This document shows, one piece after another, positions 54,694 to 63,714 of a stretch of DNA of 64,000 nucleotides. The notes beneath the pieces are model-generated. The model did not search any database, was not told the origin of the DNA, and saw only the letters and a program-made list of their open reading frames with translations. The position numbers and the translations under genes are program-made. Origin of the DNA: Hoyosella rhizosphaerae. GTDB taxonomy: Bacteria; Actinomycetota; Actinomycetes; Mycobacteriales; Mycobacteriaceae. The stretch covers positions 496,001-560,000 of the forward strand of contig NZ_BMJH01000003.1 in the NCBI RefSeq assembly GCF_014643175.1, written 5' to 3'. Within the stretch, counting starts at the first letter, position 1. Each line of letters begins with the position of its first letter.

Positions 54694-55016
54694 GGCCGAC
54701 CAGATCCCAGTGTGAGCGTTGGTGGCCCGCCGTCATTTCGGTCGGCGAGAGCCGCGCAACGCAACTCGCTCGTGAAGTCTTGGATGAGAGTTCAGCGATG
54801 GCGCGTCGGATGACCGACGATGGAATTGCGTGGACCGGCATCGCCCGCCGTGCAGCCGAAGATCGAGTCGAACGGGAACACGCGCAGAACAAACGAGTTG
54901 CGTACGCACTTGAGGACCTTGCCGACGAATACCGCGCGGCAATGCGCGGGCTGCAGCCTCTGCGCGACAGTGTTCACAACCTACTTTTACCGCGCAGCTT
55001 CTCGGGTGTGACGTGA
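54690..55016 (+). CDS. WXG100-like helical protein, locus A
   Basis: A 108-residue helical protein with a WTG turn (GIAWTGIARRAAEDRVERE) in the position of the WXG motif. It aligns by eye with the first ~110 residues of the 780-residue protein of locus B (LAETWSGDAHAAAEDRVAHE): AEDRVE.E.......A..LEDLADE versus AEDRVAHE.......A.MLEDLAED. In locus B the equivalent is fused to the large protein. Here the two are separate but overlap by 4 nt (GTGA). It probably acts as an export partner of the downstream large protein. Confidence 0.7.
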   Translation: MRPTRSQCERWWPAVISVGESRATQLAREVLDESSAMARRMTDDGIAWTGIARRAAEDRVEREHAQNKRVAYALEDLADEYRAAMRGLQPLRDSVHNLLLPRSFSGVT

Positions 55017-57043
55017 CCGAGGATTGGCAGGTACTACCAGCACAGGCAGCCGACGAAAGCACAGCTAACGCGGCAGCAACCATTCAGGCTCGCCTGCGGA
55101 GCATCGTCGATGAGATTGACTCGGTGGATCGCCGAGCAGCTTCGGCCATCCTAGAAATCGCCTCGCAACTAAGGGACGATGCGCCCGAATCCAGCGCACT
55201 ATCAGGCCAACGCGGCAACGAGGCGGGTCAAGCTTCCCTCGCTGACGACATCGAACCTGCAGAATTGGCCAAGATCGGACGTGAGCTCACCCTTGCAGGA
55301 CTCACCCCTGACCAACTCCGAATCCTGGCCGACGGCGGCACAATCACAGACCTCCCGACTGGAACCCAGGACTACCTCCGAAGCTTTGTCGCCACCGCCG
55401 GTTCTGACGGAATCATGCGACTTCACAAAGAATTCGCCGCACTAGGAACACCAGAGGGTAACGCACACGCCACCGCACTCGCCGACGCCGTGCTCGCGAT
55501 CTCGCACGAACGCGTCGCAATCGGAGATAACCACTTTGGCAGCTACGACGAGCTCCCACAAGAAATGCGGGACACGATCAGCACCCGCTACGGTTCCGGG
55601 CCCGATAGCAATTCAGATGCACGCTTCTTCTCATCCCAGTCGTTCGCTGATATTGGCTCACTGCTAGCAAGTTCCAGCCCAGAATCTCTCCCCGGGGAAC
55701 AGTTGGGTGTCGAACTTGGACGCCAGGCCGCGAATCTTGAGCTACTCGCACGCGACGCCGCTGAATACCGTCCGTCCCACGGCGGGATGAATGTCGGCAG
55801 TCTGACTAAATCGCCATACGATCAACACCACTACAACTCTGCGATCGAAGACATGATGTCGGTCGCCACCCGAAACCCCGACGTGTCAGCCGCACTACTA
55901 TCCGGCACGACACACGATGGGGCCCAGATCAGTGGGTACGAACCCCACAACACCCTGATTCCCCTCATGACTCGCGAGTGGGACAACACCGAAAACATCA
56001 CCAGCATGTTCGAATGGATCGCCACCGACGCACAAAGCGACGATCCCGATCAACGAGCGCGCGGACAACAAGGCTTCCGAGACCTCGTCGACGTCACCAC
56101 CAACCACGAAACCTCCACCGGCACCAACAGCTTCCACGACCTCATGCACACCTCCGGCGGCACCCTCGGGCAACTCAACCCAGCTCTCGCGCAACAGCTC
56201 GCCGTCGCGTCCGTACCGTATATGAATGCACTTGGCGGGATGCATAACAGCCTTAGCGGATTCGACGACATTTCCAACATATCGCCAGGTGACTCCGTGC
56301 GCTTCATGACCCTCATCGCAGGCGACCCGGAAGCAGCACACATGCTCCATAGCCATATCGAGATCCAGCGCAGCATCAATGCCTACGATGCGGTGTCTCA
56401 GGACTACAGCGGGGCAATGATCGCCGGAGAAACAAACGGGAAGCTCCAACTGTTCTTCGAATCCGCGTTGGAGGCTGATCGGAGCCATCGGGAGAACTTC
56501 GCGCACGAAGTTGGCCAGCTTGAAAGTGAGAAATCCGAGGCTCGGCGCGACTTCATAAGGGGAACGATTGGGCTGATTCCGCACCCGGCAGTGGGCATCG
56601 GAGCCGAGGCGTTCCCGCTGATGTTTGGAGACTTCACAACGCCAGATGGACTCGTCAACTACGACACCTTCCCACGCGCTGTTGAGTTCAACGAAACTCA
56701 CCGTGGGCTGACGTTGTCACAGTTGCACGCCATAGCGATTGCGGAAGGTGTGCCGCTCGAGAGGTATCCCGCTGATTTGACTGTTGACAGTGGTGAAGGA
56801 AGTCGTCTGATGACGGTGCAGGAAATTGAGCCTCTGTATCGAGAACGCTCCGGAGAAGTCAGGTTCCTGAGCGCCGAGCTTGAACAGGCGATCCGTGACC
56901 ACGGAGGTGGCGCAAGTCTTGACCCGATCAGAAAAGGTTCCGAGTGGGCTGCAAATCATGCCGACGGCAACGTCGGAAACCGAGATGATTACACGCGACT
57001 TTCTGACGGAGCGTGGAATTGGAGGAAACCCGATGAAAATTAA
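55013..57043 (+). CDS. Large type-VII-type secreted protein of locus A, paralogue of the locus B protein
   Basis: A 676-residue protein starting at GTG 55013 (GTGA overlap). It shares clear similarity with the locus B protein, e.g. TPDQLRILADGGTI ... LRSFVATAGSDGIMRLHKEF against TTAQLDALAAGDPV ... LRNLVEASGKDGILALSAYF, and LADAVLAISHERV against LANAVLTVSHENI. The later regions share an EQLG..L...A block, a LLSGTTHDGAQIS/ILTGTYSDGTDLA block and the N.FHDLMHTSGG...QLNP segment. It has no signal peptide or TM segment, so export would depend on WXG partners and an ESX apparatus elsewhere. Such proteins are annotated in mycolata as TPR-repeat-region or hypothetical; no enzymatic motif is visible. 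The C-terminal ~150 residues are its most variable part relative to locus B. Its end overlaps the first lipoprotein by 11 bp. Confidence 0.75.
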   Translation: MTEDWQVLPAQAADESTANAAATIQARLRSIVDEIDSVDRRAASAILEIASQLRDDAPESSALSGQRGNEAGQASLADDIEPAELAKIGRELTLAGLTPDQLRILADGGTITDLPTGTQDYLRSFVATAGSDGIMRLHKEFAALGTPEGNAHATALADAVLAISHERVAIGDNHFGSYDELPQEMRDTISTRYGSGPDSNSDARFFSSQSFADIGSLLASSSPESLPGEQLGVELGRQAANLELLARDAAEYRPSHGGMNVGSLTKSPYDQHHYNSAIEDMMSVATRNPDVSAALLSGTTHDGAQISGYEPHNTLIPLMTREWDNTENITSMFEWIATDAQSDDPDQRARGQQGFRDLVDVTTNHETSTGTNSFHDLMHTSGGTLGQLNPALAQQLAVASVPYMNALGGMHNSLSGFDDISNISPGDSVRFMTLIAGDPEAAHMLHSHIEIQRSINAYDAVSQDYSGAMIAGETNGKLQLFFESALEADRSHRENFAHEVGQLESEKSEARRDFIRGTIGLIPHPAVGIGAEAFPLMFGDFTTPDGLVNYDTFPRAVEFNETHRGLTLSQLHAIAIAEGVPLERYPADLTVDSGEGSRLMTVQEIEPLYRERSGEVRFLSAELEQAIRDHGGGASLDPIRKGSEWAANHADGNVGNRDDYTRLSDGAWNWRKPDEN

Positions 57044-57812
57044 TTCGCTTTTCCGCGCAGGTGTGGCCGCGTTCGCTGCCGTCCTCACCATCGCCGCATG
57101 CAGCACCACGCCCGAGGAAGAAACACCTGATCCACTGCTCCCAGTCGCGACCGAAGACTATGTCTTCCCTGTTGAGCTTGCCGGTGACTACACCGTCCGA
57201 TGGACGGCCGCCGACGGCATCGACCTCACCTCACCCGAAGCCACCATCGTCCGCGCCATCAGCGAAACCATCACCCTGTCCGGACTCGTGGGCGAGAAAC
57301 TCAGCTACCCTGGCTGGTACGAATTCTGGGAAGAATACAACAGCAAACCCGACATCGTCGATCGCACAAGAACACTAGGAAGCCCCAGCGCGCTGCGGTA
57401 CTTGGGAACCGACGACCGCTACCTATACCTTCTGGAAGAAACCGACAATGGAATACGCGCCGAGTTCTGCCAGGACACCAGCTACCGCGTCGCCTCACTT
57501 GACCGCGGCGAAACATACAACTGGGCCCCGAGTCTTCGCGCTCCAGTCCTTTCAGCCCAGCTGACTCTCACCCCGGCAGATCCCGCGGCCGACAGCGCAC
57601 CAGCACCCGAACCATCCGGTCTCCGCGCACCCAACTGGAACGTCTTCGAGGGCTGGGATGGGGTGAGGCTATTTGCCACTGGCGACTACCACTTCTGTCG
57701 CGACTGGTACGAAAACCGCCAACGCGACACCGACATACCCGAATGGTTCAACACCACCGGCACCCCACCCGCTGAACTGCCGCCAGTTAAACCGCCACAC
57801 CCAGGCTGGTGA
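57033..57812 (+). CDS. Lipoprotein, copy 1 of three in locus A
   Basis: A 259-residue predicted lipoprotein starting at ATG 57033 with GGAGGAAA upstream, overlapping the end of the large gene. The signal peptide ends in TIAAC with the lipid-modified Cys near residue 23. The mature part begins with an acidic/proline linker (EEETPDPLLP), then EDYVFPVELAGDYTVRWTAA. It has blocks RYLGTDDRYLYLLEETDN and PSGLRAPNWNVFEGWDGVRL and ends PPVKPPHPGW. The three copies (this one and those at 57815 and 58621) share these blocks almost exactly. Placement right after a secreted-effector-like gene and in multiple copies suggests immunity or receptor functions; this is inference. Confidence 0.8.
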   Translation: MKINSLFRAGVAAFAAVLTIAACSTTPEEETPDPLLPVATEDYVFPVELAGDYTVRWTAADGIDLTSPEATIVRAISETITLSGLVGEKLSYPGWYEFWEEYNSKPDIVDRTRTLGSPSALRYLGTDDRYLYLLEETDNGIRAEFCQDTSYRVASLDRGETYNWAPSLRAPVLSAQLTLTPADPAADSAPAPEPSGLRAPNWNVFEGWDGVRLFATGDYHFCRDWYENRQRDTDIPEWFNTTGTPPAELPPVKPPHPGW

Positions 57813-57814
57813 TA

Positions 57815-58618
57815 GTGAAACTCCATCACCTGCGCACGTTCACCGCCGCATCCCTCACCACACTCACGATCACCGCCTGCAGCCCCCTGCCAGAGGAACC
57901 AACCCCTAATCCCCTCACCCCGGTCCCAACCGAAGACTACGTCTTCCCTGTTGAACTTGCCGGAGACTACACCGTCCGATGGACGGCCTCCGACGGCATC
58001 GACCTCACCTCACCCGAAGCCACCATCGCCCGCGCCATCAGCGAAGCCATCACCCTGTCTGCCCTCGTGGGCGAAGAACTCAGCTACCCCGGGTGGTTCG
58101 AATTCTGGGAAACCTACAACAAAAGACCTGACATCGTCGACCACGAGCGAACGCTCGGCACCCCCAGCGCGTGGCGTTACCTCGGAACCGAAGACCGCTA
58201 CCTATATCTGCTCGAAGAAACCGACAACGGGATACGCGCCGAATACTGCAACGATGCCAGCTACAGCGTCACATCACGCGACCACGGCGAAACCTACAAC
58301 TGGACCCCGAGTTTTACTGAGCTGCGCGGCGGCGGCAAGTTTCCCGCCCCGATCTATTCAGCTCAGCTGATTTTCAACCAAACTGACCCCACAGCCACCA
58401 ACTCAACAACACGCGAACCGTCCGGCCTCCGCGCACCAAACTGGAATGTTTTCGAAGGCTGGGAAGGCGTCAAACTCCTCGCCACCGGCGACCACCACTT
58501 CTGCCGGGACTGGTACGAAAACCGGAACCGTGACACCGACATGCCCGAATGGTTCGACACCACCGGCACCCCACCCACTGGACTCCCACCAGTCAAACCC
58601 TCACACCCAGGCTGGTGA
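57815..58618 (+). CDS. Lipoprotein, copy 2 of three in locus A
   Basis: A 267-residue lipoprotein with lipobox TITAC. GTG 57815 is chosen because the next copy starts with the same sequence in frame (KLHHLRTF versus RLHNLRTF); an alternative GTG at 57809 overlaps the stop of copy 1. The same blocks are present (EDYVFPVELAGDYTVRWTAS; RYLGTEDRYLYLLEETDNG; GLRAPNWNVFEGWEGVKLLA). It carries a short extra segment around residue 170 (SFTELRGGGKF). It is separated from copy 1 by only 2 nt, consistent with tandem duplication. Confidence 0.8.
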   Translation: MKLHHLRTFTAASLTTLTITACSPLPEEPTPNPLTPVPTEDYVFPVELAGDYTVRWTASDGIDLTSPEATIARAISEAITLSALVGEELSYPGWFEFWETYNKRPDIVDHERTLGTPSAWRYLGTEDRYLYLLEETDNGIRAEYCNDASYSVTSRDHGETYNWTPSFTELRGGGKFPAPIYSAQLIFNQTDPTATNSTTREPSGLRAPNWNVFEGWEGVKLLATGDHHFCRDWYENRNRDTDMPEWFDTTGTPPTGLPPVKPSHPGW

Positions 58619-58620
58619 AT

Positions 58621-59405
58621 ATGAGACTCCATAACCTGCGGACATTCATCGCAGCGTCACTTGCTGCGCTCACCGTAGCTGCATGCAGCGCCGACGTACC
58701 GGTACCAACCCCTGATCCACTCACCCCGGTTGCAGCGGAAGACTACGTCTTCCCAGTTGACCTGGCCGGTGATTACACCATCCGGTGGACTGCCGCCGAC
58801 GGCATCGACCTCACCTCACCCGAAGCCACCGTCGTCCGCGCCGTCAGCGAAGCCATGACACTGTCGGGACTCGTGGGTGAAGAACTCAGCTACCCCGGGT
58901 GGTTCGAATTCTGGGAAACTACAACAGTCGGCCGGACACTGTAGCCGACATCTATGCAAGATCATTGGGAAGTCCGGGCATGACACGGCACCTCGGCACG
59001 CGCGACCGCTACCTCTATCGCCTCGAGCGCTCCGATCAGGGAATTCTCGTGGAGTATTGCTCTGACAACAGTTATCTAGTTTCAACGCAAGACAACGGCC
59101 AAACCATTAAATGGTACCGAGGGCCGACCGTCCCAGCGCTGTCTTCGAGTTTCATGATCACAAGGTCCACCGAGAATTCCAACGATTTATCTCAATACGA
59201 ACCATCCGGTCTTCGCGCTCCAAACCGGAATGCTTTTGAAGGCTGGGAAGCCGTTCGGCTTTTCGGACTACCCACCAATTACCAACTCTGCCAGGACTGG
59301 TACGAAAATCGGCACCGTGACACCGACATGCCCGAATGGGTCAACACCACCGGCACCCCACCCACAGAACTGCCGCCAGTCAAAACCCCACAACCAGGCT
59401 GGTGA
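58621..59405 (+). pseudogene. Lipoprotein, copy 3 of three in locus A, frameshifted
   Basis: Starts at ATG 58621, 2 nt after the end of copy 2, with lipobox TVAAC. It aligns with copies 1 and 2 up to WFEFWET, where one C is missing (gaaactacaac at about 58916-58925 versus gaaacctacaac in copy 2). The first frame then ends at 58944. The rest continues in the next frame to 59405 (NYNSRPDTVADIY, LGTRDRYLYRLERSDQGILV, GLRAPNRNAFEGWEAVRL, ending PPVKTPQPGW) and is more diverged than copies 1 and 2. Restoring one base would give a full lipoprotein of about 261 residues. Either truly inactivated or a base-call error. Confidence 0.7.
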
Positions 59406-59466
59406 CATTTTCGATTAATTAGTGCGGTACACGGCCAGACGATGTCCACACTTCGCGCTATCGCTA

Positions 59467-59498
59467 CTTCTACCCCGGCTATCCGTAGGGGGTAGAAG
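59467..59498. repeat. Inverted repeat between convergent loci A and B
   Basis: A perfect 10-bp stem (CTTCTACCCC 59467-59476 with GGGGTAGAAG 59489-59498) with a 12-nt loop, between the 3' ends of the two convergent loci. No T-run follows on either strand. It could act as a bidirectional transcription barrier, but this is not certain. Confidence 0.5.
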
Positions 59499-59671
59499 AC
59501 ACTGGTTATCCAGCGAATACCAGCACCCAAAGTTCCGAACCGCTCTCGCACCGCCACAGGACCACCGACTCAGCCCGGCACCGACCGTTCAATTATGCCC
59601 GTGAGCTACGAAATTGCCTCCACAGTAAGGCTATTAAACATTGGGTGACGATATGCCGTAGCCCGCACCGA

Positions 59672-60397
59672 CTAGCCTGCGGTCACGCAATCCTCCATGA
59701 GATACCGGTAGGTGTCGACGACGAAACTCGCGGGAATGTCATGCGTGGTGAAGTATTCGGTAAACACACGAGTGACAGTCGTCCTACCGATCGTCACATC
59801 CCTGGTGGGATTGTTGACCAGCAGAGCATCCTCAAACGGGATGAGTTTCCCGCCATCATCGAGATAATCGGCAAGAAGGTCCGACTGCTGCAACGGCTCC
59901 ACCGGCTCACGCACGTACCACTTCTGCTCAAGTTGGTCCGCCAGAAGGTGCAGGATCACATCATCGGACAACACATGCCCCGCCGAGCGGGTCTGCCACT
60001 GTGCTTCCCTAACCGTGTCTGCCACCCCCGGTGCATACGGCACTCCAGCCGCGCTGAGAAGATAATTCTGGAAATCGCTGCGGATCCGGCTCCACCCGCT
60101 GATGGGGTTACGAGTGGGGTTGTCGGCCATCAGCGCCTCCTCATACGGCAGCAACTGACCCTCGTCATCGAGGTAACGCTCGAGAATTTCATGAAGAATC
60201 CCGTGCTCTTCAATGTGCTCGGCGGCAAGCTCGAGAAACATATACGCATCCCCTCGCACCGTGCTGCAGTCCGCGAACGCATCCACCTCCTCCTCCGGTT
60301 CGGTGGAGCACGAAGCCAGGAGAACACTCACCGCCACCGCGGGGACCAGTGCCTTCCAGCCCCTGAACCGAGTTTGCGTGATTGCTAATGTCATCAT
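59672..60397 (-). CDS. Lipoprotein, duplicate copy in locus B (distal)
   Basis: A 241-residue lipoprotein starting at ATG 60397. Signal peptide ends VLLASC with the lipid-modified Cys near residue 30. The mature part contains two related modules, about residues 65-125 and 165-230. Each begins with a YLDD.G.L(L/I)P(Y/F)E(E/D)AL signature (ERYLDDEGQLLPYEEALMAD and ADYLDDGGKLIPFEDALLVN), followed by NPTR. The same module forms the C-terminus of the 780-residue locus B protein. It is almost identical to the lipoprotein at 60646-61371, the difference being limited to a few residues (e.g. GQLLPYEE versus GQLLSYEE). Product of a segmental duplication. Confidence 0.8.
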   Translation of the reverse strand: MMTLAITQTRFRGWKALVPAVAVSVLLASCSTEPEEEVDAFADCSTVRGDAYMFLELAAEHIEEHGILHEILERYLDDEGQLLPYEEALMADNPTRNPISGWSRIRSDFQNYLLSAAGVPYAPGVADTVREAQWQTRSAGHVLSDDVILHLLADQLEQKWYVREPVEPLQQSDLLADYLDDGGKLIPFEDALLVNNPTRDVTIGRTTVTRVFTEYFTTHDIPASFVVDTYRYLMEDCVTAG

Positions 60398-60404
60398 TCA
60401 GCCC

Positions 60405-60643
60405 TTACTTTGCCTCGACGCGGCCCGCGTTCACTGCATCGGCAATGTCAGTGATGGGGAAATTGTGGTTCCGTAGATAGTTGCCCGCGTCCGTCGCGAT
60501 ACGGCTACCGCCGGAGATGGGGTTCTGATTAGGGTTATCGGCCATCAGCGCTTCCTCGTAGGGCAAAAGGTTGCCATCCTCAGTCATATATCTGTCGAGG
60601 ACCGGATGAGGTGCGAGAGCACCTAAGTCTTCGAGCGCGAGCG
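60405..60643 (-). pseudogene. Orphan copy of the 3' end of the large locus B gene
   Basis: Encodes ALALEDLGALAPHPVLDRYM ... LLPYEEALMADNPNQNPISG ... VNAGRVEAK, matching the C-terminal ~75 residues of the 780-residue protein (61372-61620) with about ten substitutions. The upstream frame is cut by the stop of the preceding lipoprotein, so there is no complete gene. An internal ATG (MTEDGNLL) could give a 60-residue peptide. It is the trace of the same duplication that copied the lipoprotein. Confidence 0.75.
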
Positions 60644-60645
60644 CT

Positions 60646-61371
60646 CTAGCCTGCGGTCACGCAATCCTCCATGAGATACCGGTAGGTGTCGACGACGAAA
60701 CTCGCGGGAATGTCATGCGTAGTGAAGTATTCAGTGAACACACGAGTGATGGTGGTTCTGCCGATCGTCACATCCCTGGTGGGATTGTTGACCAGCAGAG
60801 CATCCTCAAACGGGATGAGTTTCCCGTCATCATCGAGATAATCGGCAAGAAGGTCCGACTGCTGCAACGGCTCCACCGGATCAAACGCGTACTGCGTGTA
60901 CTCAAGTTTGTTCGCCAGAAGGTGAAGGATCACATCATCGGACAACACATGCCCCGCCGAGCGGGTCTGCCACTGTGCTTCCCTAACCGTGTCTGCCACC
61001 CCCGGTGCATACGGCACTCCAGCCGCGCTAAGAAGATAATTCTCGAAATCGGTGACGATCCCGCTCCACCCGCTGATGGGGTTACGAGTGGGGTTGTCGG
61101 CCATCAGCGCCTCCTCATACGACAGAAGCTGACCGTCGTCATCGAGGTATCTCTCGAGAATTTCATGAAGAATCCCGTGCTCTTCAATGTGCTCGGCGGC
61201 AAGTTCAAGCAACATGTACGCATCGCCTCGCACCGTGCTGCAGTCCGCGAACGCATCCACCTCCTCCTCCGGTTCGGTGGAGCACGAAGCCAGGAAAAAA
61301 CTCACCGCCACCGCGGGGACCAGTGCCTTCCAGCCCCTGAACCGAGTGTGGGTGATCGCTAATGTCATCAT
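60646..61371 (-). CDS. Lipoprotein, proximal copy in locus B
   Basis: A 241-residue lipoprotein starting at ATG 61371 directly at the stop of the 780-residue protein (61372), so both are translated from one message. Lipobox SFFLASC near residue 30. Contains two modules of the type also found at the C-terminus of its upstream neighbour (ERYLDDDGQLLSYEEALMAD and ADYLDDDGKLIPFEDALLVN). It differs from the distal copy mainly at a short segment, LANKLEYTQYAFDPVEPL here versus LADQLEQKWYVREPVEPL in the distal copy. A protein sharing a domain with its presumed secreted partner could be a receptor, a decoy or an immunity protein. Confidence 0.8.
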   Translation of the reverse strand: MMTLAITHTRFRGWKALVPAVAVSFFLASCSTEPEEEVDAFADCSTVRGDAYMLLELAAEHIEEHGILHEILERYLDDDGQLLSYEEALMADNPTRNPISGWSGIVTDFENYLLSAAGVPYAPGVADTVREAQWQTRSAGHVLSDDVILHLLANKLEYTQYAFDPVEPLQQSDLLADYLDDDGKLIPFEDALLVNNPTRDVTIGRTTITRVFTEYFTTHDIPASFVVDTYRYLMEDCVTAG

Positions 61372-63714
61372 TCAGCCCTTCCTTGCCTCGACACGGCCCT
61401 TGTCCACATACTGGGTGATCCGGTCAATGGGGAAATTATGATTCAACAGATAGTTGCCAGCATCCGTCGCGATACCGCTTCCGCCGGAGATGGGGTTCTG
61501 AGTCGGATTATCAGCCATCAGAGCTTCCTCGTAGGGCAAAAGTTTTCCGTCCTCAGTCATGTACCTGTCGAGAACGGGGTGCGGTGTGAGCGCACCCAGG
61601 TCTTCGAGCGCGAGCAGAGTGTTGTAGTACTGCCGGGATCCGAGCGGATCTTCGCGCGGCACCTCATAGGTTTCGATACCAGGGACTGACCCAACGACGG
61701 ACTGTTCGAGGACCCCGGTGACTGCGATGACGGTGGCTGCTGCGGGGAACCCGATACCCGGAATCGCACCGGCACCAGTCGCGGCAATGCCACTCGCTAT
61801 CTGGTACGCCTGGGTTTTCGCGTCGTGCAGTTCTTGCGCATCCGCGCCCCGATCTGCACCTTCCACGATGTAGCCATGATCGACGTAAGTTTGCAGCTGG
61901 CCAATGGTGTGGGCGTAGCGGAGCTGTGGCTCTTCGGGGTTCGCTAAGGCTTGTGCGGCCTGTTTGTACTGTAAGTTCTCGATTTGGGCAAACACCTGGC
62001 CGTTGAAGTTCGCCGCCGCCTCCGGATCACTGTCAATTACGGAGAACACCCTGATTGCGTCGCCATGTGTAAGGGACCCGAACCCGAATGTTTCCGTAAG
62101 ATGGTCCTCAAGCTGGCCGATCGCCGGGATATACGGAGTCAGTGTCTCCCCGATGGTCTGTGTCATTTCCGGGTTGATCTGCCCGATCGATTGGTTGTTG
62201 TGCCCGGGAAGATTGAGCAGCGCGTTGTGGTTGTTGCCGCCGATTCCAGAGTCATTGCTCGACAGTGTCTGCGCGAGCCCGTAGGCGGCTTCCCCTGCAC
62301 GCTGCGCAACCGTTGGGTTAGCGCTGGTGGCGTCGCCGGGGATCCAGTTGATCAACCCCTGTGCTGGTTCGTTTCCGAAGGCGAGCAAAGTCGCGACTGT
62401 GGTGTCGCGGTCATAGTTGGCCAGGTCGGTGCCATCACTGTAGGTGCCGGTGAGGATCGCAGCGGAAGAATCAGTATTGCGTGTAGCGATGTCGGTGAAC
62501 GTGTCAGCAATGGGCGTGTAGAGACTACTGTCAGGGAATGCCTTGGAACGCGGAACCCCTGCGTCGGCATTCTCGTCAAGTGCGTGGAAATCTGCGGCTC
62601 GTTCGAGCAGATGCGTGCCGAGCTGTTCACCAGGTGCGTTGGTGGGTTCTGACGCGTTGAGCAGGTCAGCGAACGCGGCGAACTCACGGACCTCGCTGCG
62701 GGTTGGCGTGCCACTGCTCGGGTCCGTGACGTGATCGCGCAAATTATCGCCAAGACCATCGAAACCACTGGCTAACCGGAGTCCATCACCCCGTTCGCTC
62801 GTCAGCATTTCACGCAGGTCCGCTGGTAAGCGATCGAATCCTCCGGGGCTGCGAACTGTTCCGTCAGCGGTAATGTCGGCACCAATGTTCTCGTGCGACA
62901 CGGTGAGCACCGCATTTGCCAGCGCAGCTTTACTAGCTTCGCCGTCGGCGGTGCCGAGAGAGTCAAAGTAGGCGCTGAGCGCGAGGATGCCGTCCTTGCC
63001 CGACGCCTCAACGAGGTTGCGCAGATAGTTCAGCTGGTCAGCAGGCACAGCGACCGGGTCACCGGCAGCGAGCGCATCAAGCTGGGCCGTAGTCAGCGCG
63101 AGTTGGGCCAGCTGCTGACCGATCAGCTCGGCGAGTTCGGGGGTGAGCGTTCCCTCGGCGACGCCGACAGCGAGAGCTTGTCCAAGCGCAGTGGCATCGC
63201 CCACGTCAACACCGATACGCAGTCGGCTAAAAAGATTGAACTCATTTGCGAAGCGAGTGAGCTGCTCGGCGAGCGTGTTGTCGTAATGCGTCAGGTCACC
63301 AACAAGGTGATTGACGCGGGTCTGAAACGCAGAAACCACAGAGGGATCAATGTTGTCAGTCAGCGGCTGAACATACCAGGATTCGGACACCGTGATCGGC
63401 TGAGATTCGATCTCACCAATGAGTTCTTGCAACGCAATACACGCAGATCCGAGCGTGTAATCCGTCGATTTGATGTCCTCGGCGAGGTCTTCGAGCATCG
63501 TGGCGATCTTCCGGGTACGCCCCCACTCGTGTGCCACGCGATCCTCGGCTGCAGCATGCGCGTCACCCGACCATGTTTCCGCAAGCCGATCGAACTCCCC
63601 GTAAAGCCATTTGCCGCTGTCAAACAACGCTTCCGCAGCTGTCCTGACCTGACGGGCATACTCGCCAATCGAATCCGGGGACCACGACATCACAGTCGAG
63701 CGGGTAATACTCAC
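61372..63714 (-). CDS. Large type-VII-type secreted protein of locus B with fused WXG-like N-terminus
   Basis: A 780-residue protein. The start is GTG 63714, overlapping the TGA of the upstream EspC-like gene (GTGA). Upstream in-frame codons to 63897 are inside that gene. Residues 1-110 form a WXG-like helical hairpin (FDRLAETWSGDAHAAAEDRV). Residues 110-650 align with the locus A protein (GSACIALQELI; TTAQLDALAAGDPVAVPADQ; the shared SG.DGI.AL..YF, ALANAVLTVSHE and GGNNHNALLNLPGHNN blocks). A hydrophobic segment (AATGAGAIPGIGFPAAATVI) near residue 705 is followed by a C-terminal module with YMTEDGKLLPYEEALMADNP, which recurs twice in each adjacent lipoprotein. No signal peptide and no recognisable enzyme motif. 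Probably an ESX-type substrate or effector; function unknown. Confidence 0.8.
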   Translation of the reverse strand: MSITRSTVMSWSPDSIGEYARQVRTAAEALFDSGKWLYGEFDRLAETWSGDAHAAAEDRVAHEWGRTRKIATMLEDLAEDIKSTDYTLGSACIALQELIGEIESQPITVSESWYVQPLTDNIDPSVVSAFQTRVNHLVGDLTHYDNTLAEQLTRFANEFNLFSRLRIGVDVGDATALGQALAVGVAEGTLTPELAELIGQQLAQLALTTAQLDALAAGDPVAVPADQLNYLRNLVEASGKDGILALSAYFDSLGTADGEASKAALANAVLTVSHENIGADITADGTVRSPGGFDRLPADLREMLTSERGDGLRLASGFDGLGDNLRDHVTDPSSGTPTRSEVREFAAFADLLNASEPTNAPGEQLGTHLLERAADFHALDENADAGVPRSKAFPDSSLYTPIADTFTDIATRNTDSSAAILTGTYSDGTDLANYDRDTTVATLLAFGNEPAQGLINWIPGDATSANPTVAQRAGEAAYGLAQTLSSNDSGIGGNNHNALLNLPGHNNQSIGQINPEMTQTIGETLTPYIPAIGQLEDHLTETFGFGSLTHGDAIRVFSVIDSDPEAAANFNGQVFAQIENLQYKQAAQALANPEEPQLRYAHTIGQLQTYVDHGYIVEGADRGADAQELHDAKTQAYQIASGIAATGAGAIPGIGFPAAATVIAVTGVLEQSVVGSVPGIETYEVPREDPLGSRQYYNTLLALEDLGALTPHPVLDRYMTEDGKLLPYEEALMADNPTQNPISGGSGIATDAGNYLLNHNFPIDRITQYVDKGRVEARKG

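Larger units (their letters stand above)
59676..61620. repeat. Segmental tandem duplication, two units of about 970 bp
   Basis: Unit 1 (about 59676-60646) and unit 2 (about 60650-61620) each contain one lipoprotein gene plus the 3' end of the large locus B gene, in the same order and orientation with an offset of 974 bp. Nucleotide identity is high through the lipoprotein genes and lower in the gene-end part. The boundary repeat ctagcctgcggtcac occurs at the outer and inner junction (about 59675 and 60649). Confidence 0.75.
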
